A DNA stretch of 47,655 nucleotides from Gnetum montanum (Eukaryota; Streptophyta; Gnetopsida; Gnetales; Gnetaceae): contig MNCI01002250.1 in assembly GCA_015680685.1 (NCBI GenBank), forward strand, positions 337,378 to 385,032, given 5' to 3'. This document shows, piece by piece, positions 11,946 to 22,564 of this stretch (positions within the stretch are counted from its first letter, which is position 1; every line of letters begins with the position of its first letter). Under the pieces are notes generated by a model that saw only the letters and a program-made list of their open reading frames with translations, had not been told where the DNA came from and did no database searches. A program made the position numbers and the translations under genes.

Positions 11946-12930
11946 TCGTATATGTTGATGAAGGAATACATTGCATAATTATTGCAACAAACATTACAGA
12001 GTTGTATAATAGGATTGAGCAAAAAGCAAAATACAATGATAAGTGTGAGCTTAATATGCCTAATCCTCCAATTGAGCAAAATAAACTTCCTGTGTAATTC
12101 TACATTGAAGATGTTTAGCATCTAAGATCTTTCTATATCTTTGCACATAGAAAGGAGGATAAATCTTTAAAGAATCAATGGTCTTGACTCCAAATAATGC
12201 AACAAACATTAGACCCGTAAGTTTTCTTGTGTAGTGGTTTCGTATATGTTGATGAAGGAATACATTGCACAATTATTGCAACAAACATTATAGGGATGCA
12301 TAATAGGATTGAGCAAAAGGCAAAATACAATGATAAGTGTGAACTTAATATACCTATTTCTCCAATTGAGCAAAATGAACTTCCTGTGCAATTCTACTTG
12401 GAGATGTTTAGCATCTGAAATTTTTCTATAACTTTGCACATGAAAAGGAGGATGAATCTTTAAAGAATCAATGGTCTTAACTCTAGATAATGCAACAAAT
12501 GTTCTCTTGTGTAGCAGTTTCGTGAGCTAATAGTAGAATTTAATTATTTTTTTTATTTTTTAAATTATCATCATTGTTTGCATTCCAAATAATATATACT
12601 GGTAAACATAAATTAGTTAAAATAAAAGTTTATATATTTTGTATATGTTGATGAAGGAATACATTGCACAATTATTGCAACAAACATTACAGAGCTGCAT
12701 AATAGGATAGAGAAAAAGGCAAAATACTATAATAAGTGTGAACTCAATATGCCTAATTCTCCAATTGAGAAAAACAAACTTCTTATGCAATTCTACTTTG
12801 GGGATGTTTAGCATCTGAAATCTTTCTGTATCTTTGCACATAAAAAGGAGGATGAATCTTTAAATAATTAATGGTCTTGACTCCAAATAATGCAACAAAC
12901 GTTAGACCCATAACTTCTCTTGAACCAATG
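11890..12930 (-). repeat. Three tandem copies of a Helitron helicase tail plus its downstream sequence
   Basis: A unit beginning (plus strand) with 'tttcgtatatgttgatgaagg' occurs at 11944, 12238 and about 12637. Each copy carries, on the minus strand, the end of a PIF1-type helicase (VALFGVKTI, then a block like YVQRYRKISDAKH), followed by a conserved non-coding tail. The spacing is 294 bp between the first two and about 400 bp to the third. The longer interval includes another shared block (cattccaaataatatat...) also found before copy one. The ordinary-looking small open frames here are these repeats. The arrangement suggests repeated local duplication of the element's 3' end. Confidence 0.75.
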
Positions 12931-13300
12931 TGAATAGTAGCCTTATCTAGTGTCATTTCTTGAGATTTATGAATAGTCATGGCCCATGCCAACCATAATG
13001 GTGATCGACAAGATGCTCCTTGGACCATAGGTACAATTGGCACATGATGAGGATTACCATTATCAAAGGCACATTTGATGTAGGAGTCAAAATCAACAAT
13101 AACGTATAATGGTAATGTAGGTGGCTATTTACCTTAAGGATACATAATATTGTGAATCATGCCAAGTGAACCATTCACCAATCCTACTTTAGGCCAAAGG
13201 TTAACTGTAATCATTACCTTTGTACCTTCACATATAAGCAGAGATTGCATTAGTTGTTGTAGTAGATAGTTGTTGCACTACTTGTTGCAGTAAATGTTTG
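12830..13300 (-). pseudogene. Helitron PIF1-like helicase, C-terminal fragment
   Basis: On the minus strand, 13290-12830 reads as the last motifs of the eukaryotic PIF1-like helicase found in Helitrons. These are VGLVNGSLG, then PLYVIVDFDSY, VPIVPM, then WLAWAMTIHKSQ (helicase motif V/VI region), LDKATI and LTFVALFGVKTI. At least two stops break the part near 13130. Helitrons move by rolling-circle replication, using a Rep endonuclease fused to this helicase. No Rep domain is seen here: only the tail is left, upstream sequence turning into AT-rich DNA. The Helitron 3' end should lie at lower coordinates. Confidence 0.8.
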
Positions 13301-13650
13301 TTATTGCTGATCTTAAAGAAAGTGTTCTTCACCTTCTCTATTGGGACTAATAGCAACAAAATCCATGTTTGTAAAAATGCATGAATTCCAATATTGCACC
13401 TCTTAATCTTGTAACATGATGGCTAAGTTCAATATCTTTAAATACTGCATCACATCATAACCATCATCACCTTAACCATTGCCATGATTGTAACCGTCAT
13501 TGTAACCATAATCGTCATTGTTTATAATAATAATAAATATATATTATTACTGTAATCGTAACCATCAGCATTTATAATAATAATAAATATTCAATATTAC
13601 CCACTGTTTATAATAATAAATATTCATTATTACCCACATTGGGCCCTACA
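13300..13650. other. AT-rich, simple-sequence-like stretch without a gene
   Basis: The segment 13440-13620 contains repeated ACCATCATC/ACCGTCATTGTAACCAT-type and AATAATAATAAATATT blocks, typical of decayed microsatellites. The part before 13440 may hold more degraded helicase, but I could not read conserved motifs in it. Confidence 0.5.
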
Positions 13651-13905
13651 CATGAGGGAATACGAAGAGGTGAATGGGAAGCCCAAGGGTTAGGGGGCGT
13701 CAATTGAATAGAGATTCGGCTCCCTTGTAGTGACTCTTTGGCTCCCTTGCATGTGGTGCATGCATGTAAGGGAATACAAAGAGATGAATGAGAAGCTCAG
13801 GGGTTAGGGGCATTAATCGAGTAGAGATTCAACTCCCTTGCACTGATTCTTTAACTCCCATGCATGTGGTGCATGTAGGTGAGGGAATATGAAGAGATCA
13901 AACTA
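13651..13905. repeat. Tandem repeat with ~113-bp period
   Basis: A unit starting 'gagggaatacgaagag' at 13654 recurs near 13768 and again (partially) at 13881. Shared internal blocks include 'agggtta.gggg', 'gagattc.ctcccttg' and 'cctgcatgtggtgcatg'. Two full copies and a partial third are present. No coding function is visible. Confidence 0.75.
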
Positions 13906-14256
13906 GATTGGCACTGCAACATATATTTGTAATGCATATTCATTCATAGAAATATAAAAAATCATGTTATAAATGCATAAATAATGTTATTATTATATCA
14001 TGGGCTTTTGTATATTGACATTATTATTATAGTGGACAAGATATGAATGATGCTAGCACCTCATTCATAATTATTATATTATAATTATTGTGGAATCCAA
14101 TAAATGTTATGACATTATTATAATTAGAGCAATAATCCATAATTATAATTTGAGATATTAGGGATTATAAGATTCATTCAAACGGTAAACATTTCATAAT
14201 AAATAAAGCTAAGATATGATGAAATATTACTCATAATCCATAATTTTAGAGATATT

Positions 14257-14489
14257 NNNNNNNNNNNNNNNNNNNNNNNNNNNNNNNNNNNNNNNNNNNN
14301 NNNNNNNNNNNNNNNNNNNNNNNNNNNNNNNNNNNNNNNNNNNNNNNNNNNNNNNNNNNNNNNNNNNNNNNNNNNNNNNNNNNNNNNNNNNNNNNNNNNN
14401 NNNNNNNNNNNNNNNNNNNNNNNNNNNNNNNNNNNNNNNNNNNNNNNNNNNNNNNNNNNNNNNNNNNNNNNNNNNNNNNNNNNNNNNNN
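14257..14489. other. Assembly gap (run of N)
   Basis: 233 undetermined bases. The flanks are AT-rich with no recognisable gene on either side. Confidence 0.99.
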
Positions 14490-15060
14490 AAGAAAAGTTG
14501 TTAAAATTATGACCAAAGTTAGGCCAACATCTCAAATTGGCTAATAATTTTCATGTGCTAGCAAAAATGCTAACGCTTTTGCATTTTATTAAAATGCATA
14601 TTGCAAATGAAAAAGTAGTCACAATCGTAACAACTGAATATATCTACTCCATGGTAACTACTGAATTTCAAAGCACAACCATAGAAATGATAAAACCTAC
14701 ACAAAATATATAATGAGATAAAGAAAAAATGAACTTACAATGTTTCTTTACATTGAAAAAGGGTGTAGCAAAAGAAGATTACTCAAGATAGTAGCAAAAA
14801 ATTACAATTTCAGAATTCCCTGCCACTTCAAAAAGCATTGAGAAAAGAACAAAACCAAACTTTCGAATGTTTTCGCATTGGGAATGCAAATGTATAGAAA
14901 GGCATGCTAAGTACTGATGACAGAAGAGCTTAGCTTGAAGTGAAACTATGAAAATTGCACAAAATCATCAAAATGTAATGTTCAACACGTTACAATTCAC
15001 TATAAAAAATTAACAAAAACACACATATAAAGACTAGCAGAAAGTTTGTTTTTAGAAAGA
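14490..15060. other. AT-rich stretch, no gene seen
   Basis: No open frame of note, no recognisable motif and no tandem structure was found in this stretch. Confidence 0.5.
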
Positions 15061-15570
15061 GATTCCAATAGCCAAAGGCTATTGTTGACACAAGAACTTC
15101 AGAAGACCCTTCTCCTCAAGCTACAGCTTTAACTGTAGCCATTACCATCTTTCCTCGAATGCCTTTGGCGATTCCCGTCATCCTACCCCTACCTACAAAA
15201 TTTTATGCTTAAAACATACCTTCAAACAAAGCTACTCAAGAAACATATTGGCCTAATTTATATATAAATTTTATCCAAAAAAAGAAACCTAAATGAAGGG
15301 ATCTTTTAGCTATTATAACAAAAATTATATTGTGATTGTTGATGATGTGTGCATGTCGTGGCCCTCAGTGTTAAGCAAGGATGTAGTAAGGGCCAACTGG
15401 CCTACTACCTTATTATTGTCTTGGTTGAAGAAGCGCATGCCGATGACCTTGTTATTGCAGTTGAAGCATGGGCCACCATTGTAGGTGCCTTTCCAACGCT
15501 TTGGCAGAGCTCCGAAGTTGGCATCATCAAAGCTGGTTCGGTTGGGACAGGTGGCCTGCATTAGCAATTG
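15060..15570 (-). pseudogene. Subtilisin-like protease (subtilase) fragment
   Basis: On the minus strand, 15325-15560 reads as the segment around the catalytic His of plant subtilases. The order is SFDDANFGALPKRWKG, then FNCNNKVIGMRFF, then TEGHDMHTSST. In the family the last block is normally GHGTHT..., so the Gly and Thr flanking the first His have changed, while the second His-Thr-Ser remains. Further on (about 15190-15060) a block GIAKGIRGK may be the next conserved stretch, but this is weak. The substrate-binding, Asn and Ser catalytic regions are not in the window. It is an exon-sized remnant with no flanking promoter visible. Confidence 0.6.
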
Positions 15571-15899
15571 CAGATGGAGACAGAGACAGAATGGAAATGA
15601 AATTTTCATTCCCATTCCCATTCCTATTCTACATTTGGTCGTGTTTGGCCTTTTTATGTGTGCAGTGGATATATGAAAAGCTATGGCTCTTTGGTTCACA
15701 TTCTGCGCAACGGGAATATGAAAAGGTGTGGCTCTTCGGTTCATGTTTTTTCCCATTTCATGGGAGCTTACCGTGGCACGTGACATGGAGGCTGACAAAT
15801 GCACTCCCCCCCTTCCCCCACTATCCTGTGAGACGAGTTGGCCTCTCGGCCAAAATTATAAATGGGATCAATGTATTACTCAAAGACTTATAACTTGTA

Positions 15900-16700
15900 T
15901 AAAAGCCTTATTTTCTTGAAAAAGAAAATGTGAGAAGGAGTCTATTTTGACTTGGAATATAAGAAAATAACTCTATCAAGCCATTATTCAACCAACTATT
16001 CTTTATGGATATGTTGGATGTGTTATGTGGATTCTGAAAATAAACATTGGAATCAATTAGATGGCTTAAAATTAAAATAGGTAGATGGCAAATAATTCCT
16101 CAACCATGGGTGTTGAAACCAAAAAATATTTAAAATAAGAAATGAAAATTTAGAATATATCACAAGCTTAACACTAAGTAAACATCGTTGAAAAAATATA
16201 TGAAAAGAAAAAACTTTCTGATTTTAGAACTATCTACTCAAGTGTACAACCTTACAATTGATACTTTAAAAGAATAAGTGAAGAAAATTAAATGTTAGTA
16301 GGGATGAAGGTCCTAATCCTAACAAAATTTACATCATTTTCTAACATCTATGGTTAAACTTAAAATAGCAATAGGATTCAAGATAGAAAGTTGTTGATTA
16401 ACACCGAAATCTGTATCAAAGCAAGAAAGTGGTACCACTTGTGAAAGATCTTCACCTTATCGCTTATTATTAATCCTATGTTGAGAATCTTCATCCTGAA
16501 CCTTAAACCTTCTTGCCAATAGCAGTTTTAACTTTTGAGTCAATAGTATTTTTATTAGACAAGGATAAATTTAACTTGTAAGCTGTGTATCCAAGTTGGT
16601 TAATTTTTTATTGTAATTTCATCATTCTTATCATTGACATTAACTTGAAGTTTTATATCTTCAACATCATATTGTTTTTTCTATTTTTAACTCTAATACA
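15900..16700. other. AT-rich stretch, no supported gene
   Basis: Many stops occur in all frames. A plus-strand segment at 15985-16060 faintly recalls the C-terminal end of LINE reverse transcriptases (LYGYVGCVMW) but is too short and broken to call. Confidence 0.4.
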
Positions 16701-16714
16701 TTTTTTCTTTCTTT

Positions 16715-17130
16715 CAAAATAAATTTTGTTTGGGCAAGACAAGCATTAAAAAATATTGTCTTCATGATGGCAAGAGTTGCAAAGATTAGGAAGATTACAA
16801 TATGTAATTGGTTGAATATAAGTCTTCCTCCTACTATAATCCCAATTACTTTTTACTATCAGGAAAGTTGATTTCAACTAAAAAAATATCTATGAAAACG
16901 AACAGTTGTAGAAATAGGCTCATTATGCTTAATGACACTAAGAAGACTAACAATTTCCTACTTAGCTTTATGAAAAATCAATAAAAAATTATATAACTTG
17001 ACAAAAAATAGAACTTTAGTGTATTCTTTAAATTGGACATTAAAATCTAACGTCCACTTATGAATGATCAACATTACATGCTTATATGTAAAAGACCTTA
17101 TATCTAGGGCTTGTTGTTCCATCAAAGCAT
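16715..17130 (-). pseudogene. DUF4283 / zinc-knuckle protein fragment
   Basis: On the minus strand, 17130-16715 resembles the DUF4283 domain followed by a CCHC-type knuckle, as found in plant LINE ORF1 and related proteins. Readable blocks are HKWTLDFN, then TKVLFFVKLYNFLL. After a frame change come QPITYCNLPNLCNSCHHEDN and a final Cys-Pro. The spacing of W..DFN, VKLYN and C..C..H fits the family. Multiple stops and at least one frameshift are present. It probably derives from a LINE, though no reverse transcriptase was found beside it on this strand. The call rests on motif spacing, so it is moderate at best. Confidence 0.4.
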
Positions 17131-18000
17131 TTCCTAACTCAAAGAAAAATAAGAATAATACCTAACATGAAATACTTGGATGTAATGTTTTTCATCACAT
17201 TATTTAACTGTGAAACAAAAGTTCCATCACATTAGCAAACAATGACACATAAACATCATCAAGAAAAACAAAATTTGGTGTCTTACATGCAACAACATCA
17301 TTAGAAGAACATGTAACAACTTTTTTCTACCCAACCTGTAAATTTGTAATTTGAAAATCAATAGAAATTCTTGCATCAATAAAAGCAAAAATTTTCATAT
17401 TGGTCAAAGAAGATGAAAGTAATATACAATCCCTCATAAGAGATTTTTTAAGAAATCAAATCTATTTTTTTCTGATTCATTAAAGAAACATTAGATATAC
17501 TTAAAAAATCAAATTTATTGGAGAAGCATCATATCCATTGGAAAGATTTAAAAATCTAGAGGAATTAGATATGCTAAAAAATCAAATTCCTCAACAAAGG
17601 ACCAATAACATTGAAAATGAACACCATATTTTTTTTGTCCAATGTTGTACATTTAAGCACATTAAATATAGCTGAAATATTGTTGGTTGTAAAGTTGATT
17701 GATTTATTGGAACATCAACAATAAAATATGATAATTTTTTCTATGTTGCTTTTAAAACTCATAGCATGTATATTTTTACCTTCTAATACATCCAAACACT
17801 ATAATTACAATTTCATAATCGAAACTTGGAAAAATAAGAGAAAAACCTTTTAAAAATAAATAAAGAACCTGAAGCCTTAGCAAAATCAATTCTCAACCAT
17901 TAGCAGCTCATTTTCTAAAACAAAGCATAGGAGTAGGCCCTTTTTACATTACCAACGGTTTGAGAGAAGCCCCTTATTTAATGGTTTCATTGCAGAAACT
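17130..18000. other. AT-rich stretch, no gene seen
   Basis: No convincing coding or repeat structure was identified, although the minus strand next to the DUF4283 fragment may hold more of the same decayed element. Confidence 0.4.
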
Positions 18001-18132
18001 TACGAAATCATGGGCTTGTTAGGATGGGATAAACACAGAGTTGATCCGGCAGATTTGCCTTCAATTAGGAAACCAGGGTGGCATCGAAAGGAAAGAGAAT
18101 CAGGAATTTCAGTAAGGCAGAGATACATAAAA

Positions 18133-18206
18133 ATGAATTTCCCACTAGAACTGGAGACGCAAAGACACAATGAATTTCCCACTGGAACTGGAGACGCAAA
18201 GACACA
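18133..18206. repeat. 37-bp direct duplication
   Basis: A 37-bp unit beginning ATGAATTTCCCACT is present twice in tandem, at 18133 and 18170, with one visible difference (TAG/TGG). It lies just downstream of the metacaspase-like stop codon, in what would be its 3' untranslated region. Confidence 0.9.
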
Positions 18207-18525
18207 CTATTGTGGACAGCAGCAAAGTTTGAAGCTTTGATACTTTGAATTCCTGGGCTGGGAGTCTTGAGGTTGATGGAGGAAAATGGCATCGGCATTG
18301 TGGTCGCTGCAGTAAAGGCAAGGATGTTGCTCATAGCCCTGCTGGGAGAGAATCTTCCTTGCCTGCTTAATTAAAGCCTTGTTGGATATGGGACTGGAGT
18401 TTTTAGCAAGAACCTGCCGCAATGCATTACTGAATGCTCCAAAAGCGTTGCTCACATCACCATTCGGCCGCACGTCTACGGACACCTCTTCTGATCGGCA
18501 ACCGCTTAGCAAGATCCACGTTCAC
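18207..18525 (-). CDS. Metacaspase-like exon 4 (C-terminal p10-like part)
   Basis: Follows CATCACAG. The first codons read VNVD in one frame, matching the family just before the GILLSGC block, and then LLSGC continues in another frame, so a short deletion has shifted the frame at about 18512. From there about 100 residues are open to the stop at 18207, including FGAFSNALRQVL and HPCLYCSDHNADA. The last 20 residues go beyond the usual end of MC9. Confidence 0.6.
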
Positions 18526-18682
18526 CTGTGATGATGTTAAGAGAAGGTTAACAACTATTTACTGTTAAATTCTATGTTCTATACAATACCCAGCAAATTT
18601 CTCAATGATGTTTCCGGTACATTTATACTGTTTCTTAGATCAAAGTGTCCAGTAAAATATTTCAGACGATTCTAATAAAGAC

Positions 18683-18881
18683 CTTAGTGTTGTTGGGATG
18701 CTTGTGTTTTTCGATCGCCGTTGCCTCTATGAAACGGGGAACAGTTCCCTGTTTACTGATGAATCCGGCCGTCCGGTTTGACCCGCTCTGTTCTCTCTCT
18801 TTTCCAATTAGTTCCCCGCTGTGGCGAGAATCCGAAATTATGGTGAGCAATGCCCCCGCAGGTAGATTGTTCAGCTGCTCC
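18683..18881 (-). CDS. Metacaspase-like exon 3 (Cys region, Cys changed to Arg)
   Basis: Starts after TTTTTCAG and encodes EQLNNLPAGALLTIISDSR, then HSGELIGKEREQ. The nucleophile codon TGC reads CGC. After this about 35 residues continue open but do not follow the family. A donor CTAAG|GTCTTT ends the block at 18683. Its single leading base does not match the phase left by exon 2, so a small exon is missing or the frame is broken. Confidence 0.6.
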
Positions 18882-19913
18882 CTGAAAAATTTTTATGTTT
18901 AAGTCCAAACATTATGAAATCAAAATCGTCCGGCGATAAAATAAACCATATTAATATCTTTTTAAAAAAGCAATTTTATATCTTAACATGATGAAATCAT
19001 GTATTAACGAGTTTTAGTTTCCATTTGTGTCTCTGTTCCAGCCTGGGACAGTTGCTTGAAAAGATATGCCGAAGACCTACTTTGATTCAGCCTCCTGAAA
19101 TTACTAACATAAAACATATACATGAACATAGACATACAATCAATCTTACAAGTCGCTAGCTGGTTGGTTCCTGGTCAATTATACATTCCCGGCCATGACC
19201 TAAAACTGAGTTTATGTTACCGAAATGAAACTGAAACTTTATCACGTTCAAAGACCTCCGGAAGACCTGCTGGATCTTTTGGAAAAAGTTAATTTTCAAG
19301 TTTGAACCTACCGCCTCTAACGCATCATAAAAGAAATAGGTGAAATTAATCAGACATAAGCAACTTAGTTTACCCAGCTATGCTCCGTAATCACCAGCGA
19401 GCTGAGGGTCAAGCGGAATAAGGTTGACACCATTTAAAATTTTAAATAAAACTCCGTGAATCTCTATAATACAGGTATTATAGACCATTTTAAAACAAAC
19501 TTCAAACAATGCGAAGATCAAAATACAAAAACAATTAACATGAGATTTTAAAGCTACAAAATTAAAGGAATGTTAAAAATTATAAAAAAGATTATCATTT
19601 GGAGTTTTAATGCCCAGTCTTCTAACTTGTTATAGAAAGGTCAGTGAATAAGCCAGAGCCTAAAGTTCCTGGAGTGCCTGCCCTGAGGCTTTAGAGACCG
19701 GCACCACTTGAAATGATAATGGCAACAATTGGCTGAAAAATTGACCAAAAGAAAAAAGCCCATTTGTATCATTCATTGATTTTCAGGATTTTTAAAGTCA
19801 TACTAGAATCATCATCACTTACAAATGATTTCTCAAGAATTACAGATAGAATAAATAGCATTACAGTTAAAAATTAGTTAAAATATAAGGGATAAGAGTT
19901 AGTTTTATAAAAA

Positions 19914-20090
19914 ACAGCTAATTGATTCACAAAATTACCTCCAATAGGTCTCATGTCATGTCAGTTATAGAAAAAACAGCTAATTGGTTTACAAAATTAC
20001 CTCAAATGGGTCTCATGGCAATTTTAGAAAACACAGCTAGTTGTTTTACAAAATTACCTCGAACGGGTCTCATGTCGCAGGAGACAATGC
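19914..20090. repeat. Threefold direct repeat of a splice-donor region
   Basis: A unit 'acagctaattg.ttcacaaaattacctc.aa.gggtctcatg' starts at 19914, 19976 and 20033 (spacing 62 and 57 bp). The third copy overlaps the end of metacaspase-like exon 2 and its donor. Copies 1 and 2 lie in the intron and each keeps the donor-like (minus strand) GAGGTAATTT. Each copy differs at several bases, so the duplication is not recent. Confidence 0.85.
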
Positions 20091-20341
20091 ACTCATCGTA
20101 TTGTGCATCGTCGCCCCGATGGGGAATGCGGGAAGCGTAGCCAATGTAATGAACGAGGAGAACATCCCCAGATGAGGCATTCCTGGCCATATTCTGCAAC
20201 GCTTCCTTAATGTTATTCTTGCTGGGCTGCTTGTAGGCCGGGTCCGTGTCAATGAGAATCTCGTTGTTGGCTTGCCTGAAGCTGAATCGCTTCAGCAGCG
20301 TGTCTCGCATACGGGTAACGTCATTCACGCAGCCATGCAAT
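20058..20341 (-). CDS. Metacaspase-like exon 2 (His region, His changed to Tyr)
   Basis: Encodes GCVNDV, FSFRQANNEILIDTD and GDVLLVHYIGYASRIP, then DECIVSCDM. It ends at a good donor CGAG|GTAATT (20058|20057). The catalytic His codon CAC reads TAC at the GYA position. The acceptor is a problem: the base before the first codons gives AT rather than AG, and the nearest AG would add about ten unrelated residues. The exon end and donor are part of a threefold direct repeat (19914-20090). Confidence 0.65.
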
Positions 20342-20427
20342 ATGATATTGAAATTGAAATTTTTTACTTACAATAAGAACCTTTTTTTGTTATTATCTTT
20401 AAATTTATATAACTCATGAAATCGAAC

Positions 20428-20582
20428 CTGTGCTGAGAGTTATTGGTGTAGTTACAGCCAACCAACACTGCATACCGCCCGGGCAGCCTCCATTGACGAC
20501 GATTCCTTCCCTGCCACGAACGGTCGGGGCTCTTGGCGTCGACGTCCCCTCCAGTCGCCAGTTGTTTTAGGTACTGTATCAT
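20428..20582 (-). CDS. Metacaspase-like exon 1
   Basis: Begins with ATG in a fair context (GCACCATGA) and encodes 51 residues. A basic N-terminal stretch of about 36 residues is longer than the few residues usual for MC9. It is followed by the first beta strand AVLVGCNY. The donor is CACAG|GTTCGA, with GT on the minus strand at 20427-20426. Upstream (20583-20700) is pyrimidine-rich with CACACACA and CTCTCT, as in plant 5' leaders. Confidence 0.65.
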
Positions 20583-22560
20583 GGTGCTTGAACAAACAAA
20601 CGGATAGAGATTAGAGAGGGAGAAAAACCAAAGCTTCTTTCTCAGGGAAAGACACGATTCTGTGTGTGTGTTTTTCTGCCTACAATGATAAGGGAGGAAT
20701 AGTTTCGCTGCTATCTGCAGGCTATTTGTGCTGGTCCAGTCCTCTCCAAGAAACGCGCTAAGGAGTCTTCATTTGACCGGGTTTTGCGTTGAATGTTAAA
20801 ATCAGAAGGAAAACGCTCGGAACCTTCCGCTGCAACAGATTTTTCTTCCCTGGCAGAGATTCAGTATTTTGGTCCCTTTTATCCTGTATCCTACTGCTTG
20901 GGCTAATTCCTTGAAGTACGTAAAAAGGTTATTAAATGTAAAAAACCTTAACCTGGCTTTTACTCCATACCTGTCTCCAATATTCATGTAGCCTTTCTTT
21001 AATATAGTAATCTAAAATGAACACATGTAAAATTGGATAACTCATAACTCCTACCACGTAAATAATCAATTTCTTTTAAACAGTTTGAAAACATACCAAT
21101 AACAACAACATTTGCATTTTCTTTAATCTTCTCCGTTTCCTACCTTTGGATAAAATTTTAATCTGGCCAGTTGATATATATAGAATATGATAGGGTTTTT
21201 ACATACTGATAAGCTGTGTCCCCGTTTAATTTTAAATTAGTAAAAGATTCTTTAACTAGACTCCATTTTAAATTTCATCATTGAACCTAGCCATTCGTGA
21301 ATTACCCAATAAATCCAATCGTTTGTTTTACCGCACCGCAACATCAACGTGCAACGATGAAAATTTGCTGGCCTTTATTTAAGCATGTAAAAGGCTTTCT
21401 ATTAGCGCTGTAAAGGCAGCAACACATTTACAAGGCCGAAAAACCTGCTTATAAAAATTCCATTAATTGCCTCTACGTTTCAGTGGTTTCAAAAGCCAAG
21501 GCGTACATCTAGATTGTATTACAAACTTCGATTTAATCAATCAATTTATTTATTTTGATTGAAAATGAGAAATTTATTAACGCCCTCTTTTATATTATGT
21601 TTAAAACGTCTTTCTGACGGAAACCTAAAATTTCCTTAATTTTTTATTTAGATGGTGGAGTGGTCATAATTCACGAACTACGGTGGTTGCAAAGTCGTGG
21701 ATGATGAATTATTCTTCTAACAAGTCAAATTAGACCACTTAATGTGCTCACACGTCCTGCGGTCCTAAGCAAAAACCAGCATTAACTATTATCTTTATCT
21801 TAATAATTATAAGCAGGTTACTGCCACCGGGCACAATAGACCCAAGATTTCCTTTTTGGGAAAGCAAATACAAGCAGGTTATCATATGATTTAACATAGA
21901 CAAAAACGGAACATTTCAAAATCTTTAATTTGATTCGTTATATTATTGAATGAACAAAGTCGTACATAGCGTGGTATACATGAAATGTTAAACATCTCAC
22001 TTTGCTGTATTCATGTTATGTTATTTTGGATTTTCATTAAGTGCAGTTATTTAGCGTGGTTTTTTCATCTTTCATCTTTTCCTTCTAAAAGATGACTTTT
22101 TTGACCACTAAGTTATATCCTTGAGTGTTGATGTGGAGTTTTAAAAATGCAAACTTAAGAGTTTAAATTTGAAGATAAAAAGGTGGAATTAACTACTATA
22201 AATATTTAGCTATGTGAATGGAAAAGCATATACCTTTACACTTCATAAAGTGTGCAGTGATTTTTTCAAGTATGTTGATATGTATATTATGGTATACATG
22301 CCATGCCATAACATAATCTATTTAATAGTCTCACCATTAATTAGTCAATATTACATAAATAATGGTGGGGCCATCAAAATCATCTAAATAAAAGTTTAAC
22401 AAATTTTGTAAAAAAGCATTGTTGGCTTTCAAAAAGGATGAATACTAATAAAATGTTCATGTCTCAACTTGGTTTCATTTTGTCTTTTAATTGATAAATA
22501 TTATATTTATTGCTTCAATGCATATTTCTAGAAAAGTATATCCAAATCAAATTCATTAAA
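20583..22560. other. AT-rich flank upstream of the metacaspase-like locus
   Basis: 20583-20700 may be the leader of the metacaspase-like transcript. Beyond that, no gene, retrotransposon domain or tandem repeat is recognisable to 22560. Minus-strand promoter elements cannot be fixed with confidence. Confidence 0.45.
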
Positions 22561-22564
22561 AAAT

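Larger units (their letters stand above)
18207..20582 (-). pseudogene. MC9-like: Type II metacaspase (MC9-like) locus lacking both catalytic residues
   Basis: Four exon-like blocks on the minus strand match a plant type II metacaspase, closest in my reading to MC9. Metacaspases are Cys proteases that cut after Arg/Lys and act in plant cell death and wounding responses. Block 1 starts at ATG 20582 and has AVLVGCNY. Block 2 has LHGCVNDV and the His-region, reading GYASRIP where the family has GHGTRIP. Block 3 has ISDSRHSG where the family has the nucleophile as ISDSCHSG. Block 4 has LLSGC, FGAFSNA and HPCLYCSD, the usual C-terminus. Both the His (to Tyr) and Cys (to Arg) are changed by single C-to-T or T-to-C steps. 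The linker between p20- and p10-like parts is mostly missing. Joining blocks 2-3 and 3-4 does not keep frame, and the block 2 acceptor lacks AG. No stop lies inside blocks 1 and 2. It is most likely a pseudogene; a catalytically dead homologue with unseen small exons is the alternative. Confidence 0.8.

Noticed and set aside
14178-14535. Open frames spanning the run of N
   Set aside because: Artefact of undetermined bases.
15468-15893. 141-codon plus-strand open frame
   Set aside because: It lies opposite the subtilase fragment, whose minus-strand motifs are clear; no motif on this strand.
15985-16060. LINE reverse transcriptase C-terminus on the plus strand
   Set aside because: Only a LYG..G..MW resemblance over some 25 codons, with stops and frame changes around it.
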